The notes under the pieces are model-generated. The model was given only the letters and a program-made list of their open reading frames with translations. It made no database searches and had not been told where the DNA came from. A stretch of 61,310 bases of DNA. Origin: Pelosinus sp. IPA-1. Its GTDB lineage: Bacteria > Bacillota > Negativicutes > DSM-13327. Below, piece after piece: positions 55,452 to 61,310 of this stretch. A program made the position numbers and the translations under genes. How positions within the stretch are numbered: position 1 is the first letter of the stretch; every line of letters begins with the position of its first letter. The stretch spans positions 1-61,310 of the forward strand of contig NZ_BSVC01000016.1 in the NCBI RefSeq assembly GCF_030269905.1, in the 5' to 3' direction.

Positions 55452-57158
55452 ATGAGATTTGTTTCTAAATCGGTAGCGGTCATTTGCGTATTATCCTTGC
55501 TGATTACATTAATGACTCCGTTAAATGGTATAGTTCAGGCAGCATCGGCTCGGCCAGATAAGAGTAGTGTTGGTATGGTCATGTCTACCCAAAAAATTGC
55601 CAACGATATCGGCATGCAGGTGTTAAAAGACGGTGGAAACGCCATTGATGCAGCTGTGGCGGTAGGCTATGCATTGGCAGTTGTCCATCCGGTAGCTGGT
55701 AATATCGGCGGGGGCGGATTTGCTGTCATCCACACGGTGGCAGGGGACAATGTTACTTTGGATTTCCGGGAAGTTGCTCCAGGAAAAGCAACTCGGGATA
55801 TGTATCTTGATAAGGATGGTAATGTCATTCCCAACGCCAGTGTAGAAGGGTATCTAGCAGCTGGGGTTCCCGGAACGGTTGCTGGCTTAAGTGCTATGTT
55901 GAATCGTTATGGCAGCAAAAGCTTAGCTACGTTGATTCAGCCGGCCATCAATTATGCGGAAAATGGATTTAACGTTACTGCCCGTCAGGCAGAAACCTTT
56001 AATGAGTATGCTCCTCGACTGACGAAATTTGCTTCCTCCAAGCAGTACTTTTTAAAATCTGACGGGTCTAACTATAAAGAAGGGGAAGTCTTAATACAAA
56101 AAGATTTGGCAAAAACCCTACGATTGATTGCGCAGAAGGGACCTGATGCATTCTATAAAGGTGAGATTGCTGAACTTATTGCAAAAGATATGGCAGCCAA
56201 CAGAGGTATTATTACAAAAGAAGATTTAGCTAAGTACAAACCAATATGGCGGGAGCCGGTAAAAGGAACCTATCGTGGATATGATATCATATCGATGAGT
56301 CCCCCTAGTTCCGGTGGTACTCACATCGTACAGATTTTAAATGTATTGGAAGGTTTTGATTTAAAATCCATGGGTTATGGATCCTCCCAGGCTGTTCATG
56401 TTTTGGCGGAGGCTATGCGGTATGCTTACGCCGACCGTTCCGAGTTCATGGGTGATCCCGACTTCACTAAGATTCCACTAAAAGGTTTAACATCTAAAGA
56501 CTATGCGGCAGAAATTCGCAGTAAAATTGACATGAATAAGGCGACTCCTAGCGCAGACGTGAAGCCTGGGCAGCCAGCAATGCATGAAGGAACCAATACC
56601 ACTCATTATTCCATTGTGGACAAATGGGGCAACGCTGTATCTATTACCTATACGATTAATGATTACTACGGCTCAGGAGCAGCAGTGAAAGGTGCAGGAT
56701 TCCTGTTAAATAATGAAATGGATGATTTTTCGATTAAACCAGGTGTTGCAAATATTTACGGGTTGGTAGGCGGTGATGCTAACGCCATTGAGCCCTATAA
56801 GCGTCCACTGAGCTCGATGTCGCCAACCATTATTCTGAAGGACGGCAAGTTGTTTATGGTCGTCGGCAGCCCAGGTGGTTCCCGGATCATCACTACGGTA
56901 CAACAGGTCATTTCCAATGTTATTGATTATGACATGAACATTCGTGAGGCGGTAGATGCTCCTCGGGTACATATGCAGTGGCAGCCAGATGAACTACGGA
57001 TTGAAAAGAACGGTTTGGTAAAAGATGTTGTTGATAATTTGACCGTTATGGGCTACAAGGTGGTTACTAGAGGTAATATGGGTGATGTCAACGCAATCCT
57101 AATTGACCCATCCAGTGGTATTATGTATGGTTCTGGTGACCCACGCAATGAATTCTAG
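55452..57158 (+). CDS. ggt: γ-Glutamyltransferase
   Basis: The 568-residue exported enzyme hydrolyses or transfers the γ-glutamyl group of glutathione and γ-glutamyl peptides. It has a signal peptide at residues 1-32 (VSKSVAVICVLSLLITLM, cleavage near QAASA), MVMSTQKIANDIGMQVLKDGGNA, GGGGFAVIH and the autoprocessing site where the nucleophile Thr begins TTHYSIVDKWGNAVS, then GSPGGSRI. The ATG at 55452 with AAAAGGGGG before it is preferred to an ATG at 55404, because the signal peptide starts there. Single-gene unit with its own terminator. Confidence 0.93.
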   Translation: MRFVSKSVAVICVLSLLITLMTPLNGIVQAASARPDKSSVGMVMSTQKIANDIGMQVLKDGGNAIDAAVAVGYALAVVHPVAGNIGGGGFAVIHTVAGDNVTLDFREVAPGKATRDMYLDKDGNVIPNASVEGYLAAGVPGTVAGLSAMLNRYGSKSLATLIQPAINYAENGFNVTARQAETFNEYAPRLTKFASSKQYFLKSDGSNYKEGEVLIQKDLAKTLRLIAQKGPDAFYKGEIAELIAKDMAANRGIITKEDLAKYKPIWREPVKGTYRGYDIISMSPPSSGGTHIVQILNVLEGFDLKSMGYGSSQAVHVLAEAMRYAYADRSEFMGDPDFTKIPLKGLTSKDYAAEIRSKIDMNKATPSADVKPGQPAMHEGTNTTHYSIVDKWGNAVSITYTINDYYGSGAAVKGAGFLLNNEMDDFSIKPGVANIYGLVGGDANAIEPYKRPLSSMSPTIILKDGKLFMVVGSPGGSRIITTVQQVISNVIDYDMNIREAVDAPRVHMQWQPDELRIEKNGLVKDVVDNLTVMGYKVVTRGNMGDVNAILIDPSSGIMYGSGDPRNEF

Positions 57159-57238
57159 TTCTAAATACAAGGGCAAAACCTCGAAGGTTAGCCTTTTCCT
57201 TTCGATCACCGATATATTTTAATTTGATAAATATGTTT

Positions 57239-57275
57239 TATTTTCGTCTAGACTTTGGTCTAGACGAAATTTTTA
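57239..57275 (+). terminator. Intrinsic terminator of ggt, TTATGTTCGC-like family
   Basis: TTTCGTCTAGAC-TTTG-GTCTAGACGAAA followed by TTTTT. No T-run on the opposite strand. Its T-run runs directly into repeat copy 3. Confidence 0.88.
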
Positions 57276-57370
57276 CGGAATCAGAAAGTATAACACTTTC
57301 TTGATTCCAAGTAAGAACGACTAAGGCTTCTGCCTGCGTCCGAGGACTTGGCACAAGCCGAGTCTTTTCT
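57271..57370 (+). repeat. Three-hairpin interspersed element, copy 3
   Basis: Same element as the two minus-strand copies, here on the plus strand directly after the ggt terminator: GGAATCAGAAAGT hairpin, GACTAAGGC-TTCT-GCCTGC hairpin, then GACTTGGC-ACAA-GCCGAGTC followed by TTTTCTT, which forms a second terminator. Confidence 0.85.
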
Positions 57371-57555
57371 TATGTGGGGTCCACACAGTTAAAAAAATAG
57401 CATCCTTTTTTGCATATTTCTTCAGAGATCTTAGTCAACCACTTGGAAATTTCATTAGTAGAGTAAGAGTTATGATAAAGGTGTGATAAGACAAATTAAT
57501 ATTTAATAAAGTGATATATATAGCACAACGCATAGATAGGATAGGAGGAAAGTAA

Positions 57556-58836
57556 ATGAAGGATATTATAGTTATTGGTGGTGGATGGGCTGGATGTGCA
57601 GCCGCCATCAGTGCAAAAAAAGCTGGAGCAAAAGTAACTTTATTAGAAAGAACAGACCTATTATTAGGGCTAGGGAATGTTGGTGGACTGACAAGAAACA
57701 ATGGAAGATACACAGCTGCAGAAGAATCCATTTTATTAGGTGGCAGGGAATTATTTGAAATTACAGATCGCCTTTCACGGCATAAAAATGTTGATTTTCC
57801 AGGGCATAAGCATGCAAGCATATATGATGTAAATTTTATTGAAAGTGCTGTAAGAAGAAAATTACAAGAAATGGAGATTGATATTTTATTTTATACCACA
57901 GCTAAAAATGTTGAAAAAGAAAATCAAAAGATAAAGTCTCTTATATTAGATGATGGAAACAAAATTACTGGGGACTGCTTTATAGAAACCACTGGGTCTA
58001 CTGGTCCAATGAACAATTGTCATAAATATGGAAACGGTTGCGCAATGTGTATATTAAGATGTCCTACCTTTGGTGGCAGGGTGAGTATTACAGAAAAATG
58101 CGGAATTAAGGATGTGATGGGAAAACGAAATGACGGAACATATGGGTCTTTTAGTGGTTCTGTAAAAATAAATAAAGAGACCTTAAGTAAAGAACTTCAG
58201 GAAAGATTGAATAGAGAAGGGGTGGTAATCATACCGCTTTCTTCTGAAGAAAAGAATTTAGAAAAGCTAAATATAAAAATATGCCAACATTATGCGTTAG
58301 ATGCCTTTTCGGAGAATATAATCTTACTTGATACTGGGCATGCAAAATTAATGGCACCATTTTATCCTATTGAGAAACTGAGAAAAATCAAAGGATTTGA
58401 GGATGCTAAATTTGAAGATCCGTATTCTGGAGGGGTAGCGAATTCCATAAGACATCTGTCTATTGCACCTAGAGAAAATACAATGAAGGTAAAGGAAATC
58501 GAAAATCTTTTTGTGGCAGGAGAAAAAAGTGGATTTCATATCGGACACACAGAAGCTATTGTTACTGGATATTTAGCAGGTCATAATAGTGTAAGAAACG
58601 CATTGGATATGCCTCTAATAGAATTACCAAATAGTTTAGCTATAGGAGACTTCATATCTTTTTCTAATCAAAAGATGTATGAAAAAGACGGAGATAAGTT
58701 GAAATTTACTTTTGCTGGATCGGTTTATTTTGAGAGAATGAAAGCAGCAAATTTGTATTCAATCGATCATAAGAAACTACACGGTAGGGTAGAAAAGACT
58801 GGATTACTCAATATGTATGATGAAAAATTGTGCTAA
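57556..58836 (+). CDS. FAD-dependent oxidoreductase with cysteine-rich motif
   Basis: The 426-residue flavoprotein has an N-terminal Rossmann FAD site IGGGWAGCAAAISAKKAGAK with the following acidic residue LLER, and a C-terminal FAD block LFVAGEKSGFHIGHTEAIVTG reminiscent of the GidA/TrmFO group. A central CHKYGNGCAMCILRCPTFGG (about residues 155-174) places four cysteines in a short stretch, suggesting a metal or Fe-S site or a redox-active disulfide. ATAGGAGG precedes the ATG. Monocistronic. Substrate unknown. Confidence 0.78.
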   Translation: MKDIIVIGGGWAGCAAAISAKKAGAKVTLLERTDLLLGLGNVGGLTRNNGRYTAAEESILLGGRELFEITDRLSRHKNVDFPGHKHASIYDVNFIESAVRRKLQEMEIDILFYTTAKNVEKENQKIKSLILDDGNKITGDCFIETTGSTGPMNNCHKYGNGCAMCILRCPTFGGRVSITEKCGIKDVMGKRNDGTYGSFSGSVKINKETLSKELQERLNREGVVIIPLSSEEKNLEKLNIKICQHYALDAFSENIILLDTGHAKLMAPFYPIEKLRKIKGFEDAKFEDPYSGGVANSIRHLSIAPRENTMKVKEIENLFVAGEKSGFHIGHTEAIVTGYLAGHNSVRNALDMPLIELPNSLAIGDFISFSNQKMYEKDGDKLKFTFAGSVYFERMKAANLYSIDHKKLHGRVEKTGLLNMYDEKLC

Positions 58837-58907
58837 AGGTGTAATAGATAATAGATTGATTTAAAGGTAAATGTCTTGTATTTATAACATATTATAGGTG
58901 GGTTTAT

Positions 58908-58942
58908 ATGTTCGCCTAGACTTCGGTTTAGGCGGATTTTGT
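58908..58942 (+). terminator. Intrinsic terminator, TTATGTTCGC family (UUCG loop)
   Basis: CGCCTAGAC-TTCG-GTTTAGGCG followed by GATTTTGT, preceded by TATATGTT. Confidence 0.8.
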
Positions 58943-58995
58943 ATCAGAAAGCTCTATTGTTGTATTGTCCTATCATTTATCTTTACAAAAAAAAG

Positions 58996-59024
58996 TTGAC
59001 ATAACAAGTATAAAATGATATTAT
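58996..59024 (+). promoter_or_regulatory. σA promoter of tRNA-Gly(TCC)
   Basis: Perfect TTGACA (58996-59001), 17-bp spacer, TATTAT (59019-59024); strong stable-RNA type promoter 87 bp before the tRNA. Confidence 0.8.
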
Positions 59025-59110
59025 GTGTTTCCGGCTTTAAATGGCCAATGGCGATTTGATAGTAATTAAGTTTATATCTAATCCTGCGCCATCACAAATT
59101 TTAGTTATAT

Positions 59111-59184
59111 GCGGGTGTAGCTCAATGGTAGAGCACTAGCCTTCCAAGCTAGCTACGAGGGTTCGATTCCCTTCACCCGCTCCA
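59111..59184 (+). tRNA. tRNA-Gly(TCC)
   Basis: Cloverleaf with acceptor GCGGGTG/CACCCGC, anticodon loop CTTCCAA giving TCC, GTTCGATTC T-arm, encoded CCA. Confidence 0.96.
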
Positions 59185-59234
59185 CGTAAATTTAAATTGA
59201 GATAACACCCAAAACATCTACCATAAATTACTTG

Positions 59235-59263
59235 TTGAAATAGTAGTTGGTTGATGATATTAT
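59235..59263 (+). promoter_or_regulatory. Putative promoter of the 5S rRNA-tRNA cluster
   Basis: TTGAAA (59235-59240), 17-bp spacer, TATTAT (59258-59263), about 80 bp before the 5S gene. A small hairpin GTCCT/AGGAC lies between. Confidence 0.6.
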
Positions 59264-59340
59264 TTTAAGTCCTGTGAGGATTAGGACATAGATCAGCTGG
59301 AAAATCACCAGCATTCGATTCTTCTTGTATTTATATAGAT

Positions 59341-59454
59341 TTAGTGACGATAGCTGTGAGGATCCACCTGTTCCCTTATCGAACACAGTAGTTAAGCTCA
59401 CACACGCCGAAGGTACTTGGTTGGAAGCGACCTGGGAGATTAGGTAGTTGCTAA
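59341..59454 (+). rRNA. rrf: 5S ribosomal RNA
   Basis: Conserved core CCACCTGTTCCC, GAACACAGTAGTTAAGCTC, CGCCGAAGGTACT and GGGAGATTAGG. The terminal helix TTAGTGAC/GTTGCTAA pairs throughout with G-T pairs. A T5 run follows. It stands in front of the tRNAs and 16S gene, with no 23S gene before it in the window. Confidence 0.92.
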
Positions 59455-59465
59455 TTTTTGATGAT

Positions 59466-59541
59466 TCCTCGATAGCTCAGTTGGTAGAGCAATCGGCTGT
59501 TAACCGATCGGTCGTAGGTTCGAGTCCTACTCGAGGAGCCA
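59466..59541 (+). tRNA. tRNA-Asn(GTT)
   Basis: Acceptor TCCTCGA/TCGAGGA, anticodon loop CTGTTAA, encoded CCA; starts 11 bp after the 5S gene. Confidence 0.96.
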
Positions 59542-59546
59542 AATAT

Positions 59547-59622
<76 letters not shown>

Positions 59623-59637
59623 ACATATTTAAAATAC

Positions 59638-59714
59638 GGTGGCTATGGTGAAGTGGTTAACACGGCGGATTGTGGTTCCGTTATTCGAGGGTTCGAGACC
59701 CTCTAGTCACCCCA
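59638..59714 (+). tRNA. tRNA-His(GTG)
   Basis: Acceptor GTGGCTA/TAGTCAC with the extra G-1 opposite C73, anticodon GTG, encoded CCA. Confidence 0.95.
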
Positions 59715-59728
59715 AATTATTATCAAAT

Positions 59729-59804
59729 AGGGGCGTAGCCAAGTTGGTAAGGCAACGGACTTTGACTCCGTCACGCGTTGGTTCGAGTCCAGCCGCCCCT
59801 GCCA
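59729..59804 (+). tRNA. tRNA-Gln(TTG)
   Basis: Acceptor AGGGGCG/CGCCCCT, anticodon loop CTTTGAC giving TTG, encoded CCA. Gln-tRNA may be made through the GatCAB enzyme encoded at 27.2-30.5 kb. Confidence 0.94.
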
Positions 59805-59808
59805 GCAT

Positions 59809-59899
59809 GGAGCGGTACTCAAGTGGCTGAAGAGGACGGTTTGCTAAATCGTTAGAGGTCGTAAGGCCTGCGTGGGTTCAAATCCCACCCGCTCCGCCA
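59809..59899 (+). tRNA. tRNA-Ser(GCT)
   Basis: 91-nt class-II tRNA with long variable arm, acceptor GGAGCGG/CCGCTCC, anticodon GCT, encoded CCA. Confidence 0.95.
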
Positions 59900-59934
59900 T
59901 TTTTTTGATCTAGAAGATTTCACAAAATCTAGTC

Positions 59935-60277
59935 AACTTTAGAAACGGGAAATTGCGGTATTGCTTTTATGCAGTATTGAGGAAAGTCCAGACTGCCACG
60001 ACCTGTGATGGTCGTAATGTTCGTGCCCATCGCAAGATGGGGCAGAGCTAGACTCTGACGACGACGAAATCGACTCACGTAGCCGAAAGTAGTTATAAAG
60101 TGCACAGAAATGAGTAGGTTGGCGACAACCTAGTGAAAAAAGGTAAACTCCACGAGGCAGAAACCCAAATTTGGTAGGGGAGCTTCCTTAAGGGAAATGA
60201 ACCAAAAGGAAGAACGCTATTATAGCGTTAGATAGATAATTTCCTAAAACAGAAACTGGCTTACGGTTTCTAAAGAA
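59935..60277 (+). ncRNA. rnpB: RNase P RNA (M1), catalytic subunit
   Basis: About 343 nt. The P4 signature GAGGAAAGTCCAGAC is near 59982, the 3' partner region CAGAAACCCAAATTTGGTAGG follows, and the end shows ACAGAAACTGGCTTACGG. The terminal P1 helix CTTTAGAAAC (59937-59946) pairs exactly with GTTTCTAAAG (60266-60275). It removes 5' leaders from tRNAs. It is embedded between tRNA-Ser and tRNA-Arg with no obvious own promoter or terminator, so it probably comes from the same long transcript. Confidence 0.93.
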
Positions 60278-60293
60278 GACTGTTTTGATATAT

Positions 60294-60370
60294 GACTCCG
60301 TAGCTCAGCTGGATAGAGTATTTGACTACGAATCAAAGGGTCGCAGGTTCGAATCCTGCCGGGGTCACCA
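60294..60370 (+). tRNA. tRNA-Arg(ACG)
   Basis: Acceptor GACTCCG/CGGGGTC, anticodon ACG (A34 would be edited to inosine), encoded CCA; 16 bp after rnpB. Confidence 0.94.
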
Positions 60371-60376
60371 TTATTT

Positions 60377-60452
<76 letters not shown>

Positions 60453-60453
60453 T

Positions 60454-60529
60454 GCTGGTGTAGCTCAATTGGTAGAGCAGCTGACTTGTAATCAGCAGGT
60501 TGGGGGTTCAAGTCCTCTCGCCAGCTCCA
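60454..60529 (+). tRNA. tRNA-Thr(TGT)
   Basis: Acceptor GCTGGTG/CGCCAGC, anticodon TGT, encoded CCA; only 1 bp after tRNA-Phe. Confidence 0.95.
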
Positions 60530-60538
60530 TGAAAATAC

Positions 60539-60623
60539 GGAGGGATTCCCGAGTGGCTAAAGGGAGCAGACTGTAAATCTGCCGTCATTGACTTCGGTGG
60601 TTCGAATCCACCTCCCTCCACCA
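60539..60623 (+). tRNA. tRNA-Tyr(GTA)
   Basis: 85-nt class-II tRNA with long variable arm, acceptor GGAGGGA/TCCCTCC, anticodon GTA, encoded CCA. Confidence 0.95.
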
Positions 60624-60635
60624 TAATTTTCTTAT

Positions 60636-60711
60636 GATCCACTAGCTCAGTTGGTAGAGCACCTGACTTTTAATCAGGGTGTCCCGCGTTCGAGCCGCGG
60701 GTGGGTCACCA
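60636..60711 (+). tRNA. tRNA-Lys(TTT)
   Basis: Acceptor GATCCAC/GTGGGTC, anticodon TTT, encoded CCA. Confidence 0.95.
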
Positions 60712-60717
60712 TTTTAT

Positions 60718-60792
60718 GGCCCGTTGGTCAAGCGGTCAAGACACCGCCCTTTCACGGCGATAACGGGGGTTCGATTCCCCCACGGGTCACCA
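60718..60792 (+). tRNA. tRNA-Glu(TTC)
   Basis: Acceptor GGCCCGT/ACGGGTC, anticodon TTC, encoded CCA. Confidence 0.95.
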
Positions 60793-60798
60793 AAATAT

Positions 60799-60874
<76 letters not shown>

Positions 60875-60895
60875 TTTAGTTCTTACAATTAATAT

Positions 60896-60971
60896 GGCCC
60901 AGTAGTTTAGCGGTTAGAATGCCGCCCTGTCACGGCGGAGGTCGTCGGTTCAAATCCGATCTGGGTCGCCA
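60896..60971 (+). tRNA. tRNA-Asp(GTC)
   Basis: Acceptor GGCCCAG/CTGGGTC, anticodon GTC, encoded CCA. Confidence 0.95.
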
Positions 60972-60974
60972 TAT

Positions 60975-61049
60975 GCGGAAATAGCTCAGCGGTAGAGCAT
61001 CGCCTTGCCAAGGCGAGGGTCGCGAGTTCGAATCTCGTTTTCCGCTCCA
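60975..61049 (+). tRNA. tRNA-Gly(GCC)
   Basis: Acceptor GCGGAAA/TTTCCGC, anticodon GCC, encoded CCA. Last tRNA before the rRNA promoter. Confidence 0.95.
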
Positions 61050-61081
61050 TTTATAGTTTAATAAAAAAACTCGAAGATGTA

Positions 61082-61110
61082 TTGACATAGTAAAACAAAG
61101 ATGATATACT
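61082..61110 (+). promoter_or_regulatory. rRNA promoter
   Basis: Perfect TTGACA (61082-61087), 17-bp spacer, TATACT (61105-61110), 177 bp before mature 16S. It shows that the 16S gene can be transcribed apart from the tRNA cluster. Confidence 0.85.
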
Positions 61111-61138
61111 ATGAAAGTCGCCTAGATTGAGCGACGGT

Positions 61139-61160
61139 GTGTTCCTTGAAAACTAAACAA
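61139..61160 (+). promoter_or_regulatory. boxA-like antitermination site in the rRNA leader
   Basis: GTGTTCCTTGAAAACTAAAC resembles the Firmicute rRNA leader boxA region (TGTTCTTTGAAAACTAAAC type). A stem AGAGCC/GGTTCTCT lies just before 16S and may take part in processing. Confidence 0.55.
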
Positions 61161-61286
61161 TGTAAGTAAGGTTAAAATAAGCCAGATGTGCGGTACTCGT
61201 TTGAGTACAAAACAAAGTTGATCCACTTCGGTGAGATTAACAAAAAGCTAGTTTTTTAAAGAGCCATCAAGGTTCTCTAATATAAT

Positions 61287-61310
61287 TTATTGGAGAGTTT
61301 GATCCTGGCT
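61287..61310 (+). rRNA. rrs: 16S ribosomal RNA, first 24 nt (partial)
   Basis: GGAGAGTTTGATCCTGGCT is the universal 16S 5' sequence; the gene runs off the right end. The mature end is placed by alignment to the E. coli start. Confidence 0.95.

Noticed and set aside
57411-57438. Minus-strand promoter (TTGACT-16-TATGCA) feeding repeat copy 3 in the opposite orientation
   Set aside because: The flanking hairpin has no T-run on that strand, whereas the plus-strand reading gives terminators for all three copies; kept only as a possibility.

Overview
The window reads as a low-GC, anaerobic Firmicute chromosome. The gene content (tyrosine phenol-lyase, a σ54-dependent TyrR-type activator, GatCAB amidotransferase, HelD, Lon-like protease, OPT transporter, many intrinsic terminators with long T-runs, TTG/GTG starts behind strong GGAGG sites) fits Clostridia or Negativicutes. 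A Sporomusaceae-like (Negativicutes) host is my best guess, but this is an inference from gene content and not a measured phylogeny. No transposase, integrase, phage gene or CRISPR array is visible.

Region 1 (0.4-7.7 kb): an operon-like block for an AfuA/FbpA-type ABC importer (lipoprotein, ATPase, fused double permease) with a YesM/YesN-type two-component system and a HAD phosphatase. Region 2 (7.8-20.4 kb): amino-acid metabolism. It holds a TyrR-like σ54 activator facing a tyrosine phenol-lyase gene with a textbook -24/-12 promoter, an anchored metallophosphoesterase, a LysR regulator divergent from a class-III aminotransferase plus BKACE-type β-keto-acid cleavage enzyme, the TldD/TldE protease pair and an EamA exporter. 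Region 3 (20.6-35.7 kb): mostly core genes, namely HelD, a TPR protein, a HAD phosphatase, a DUF362 ferredoxin-like protein, gatCAB, a CPBP protease, a Lon-like protease and the 23S rRNA methyltransferase rlmD.

Region 4 (35.6-54.9 kb) looks accessory. The last codons of rlmD recur as three further same-strand partial copies at 37.66, 49.30 and 54.82 kb, like attachment-site scars. They divide the DNA into three modules: (i) radical SAM plus thioredoxin-like protein; (ii) NUC1-type nuclease, OPT transporter overlapping a PqqD-like protein, pyridoxamine kinase divergent from an ECF S-component, an unusual large-ectodomain permease with ATPase, and a frameshifted ABC exporter; (iii) PLP aminotransferase, a second metallophosphoesterase and an LTA-synthase-like sulfatase with an apparent ATT start.

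Region 5 (55-61.3 kb): a small hydrophilic protein, γ-glutamyltransferase, an FAD oxidoreductase, then a stable-RNA block: tRNA-Gly(TCC), 5S rRNA, five tRNAs, the RNase P RNA gene, nine more tRNAs, an rRNA promoter and the first bases of 16S rRNA.

Two non-coding themes stand out: the rlmD-tail repeats, and a roughly 90-nt three-hairpin element present three times, each time directly after the T-run of an unrelated intrinsic terminator. Start codons were moved from the longest open frame wherever a Shine-Dalgarno site decided the matter.
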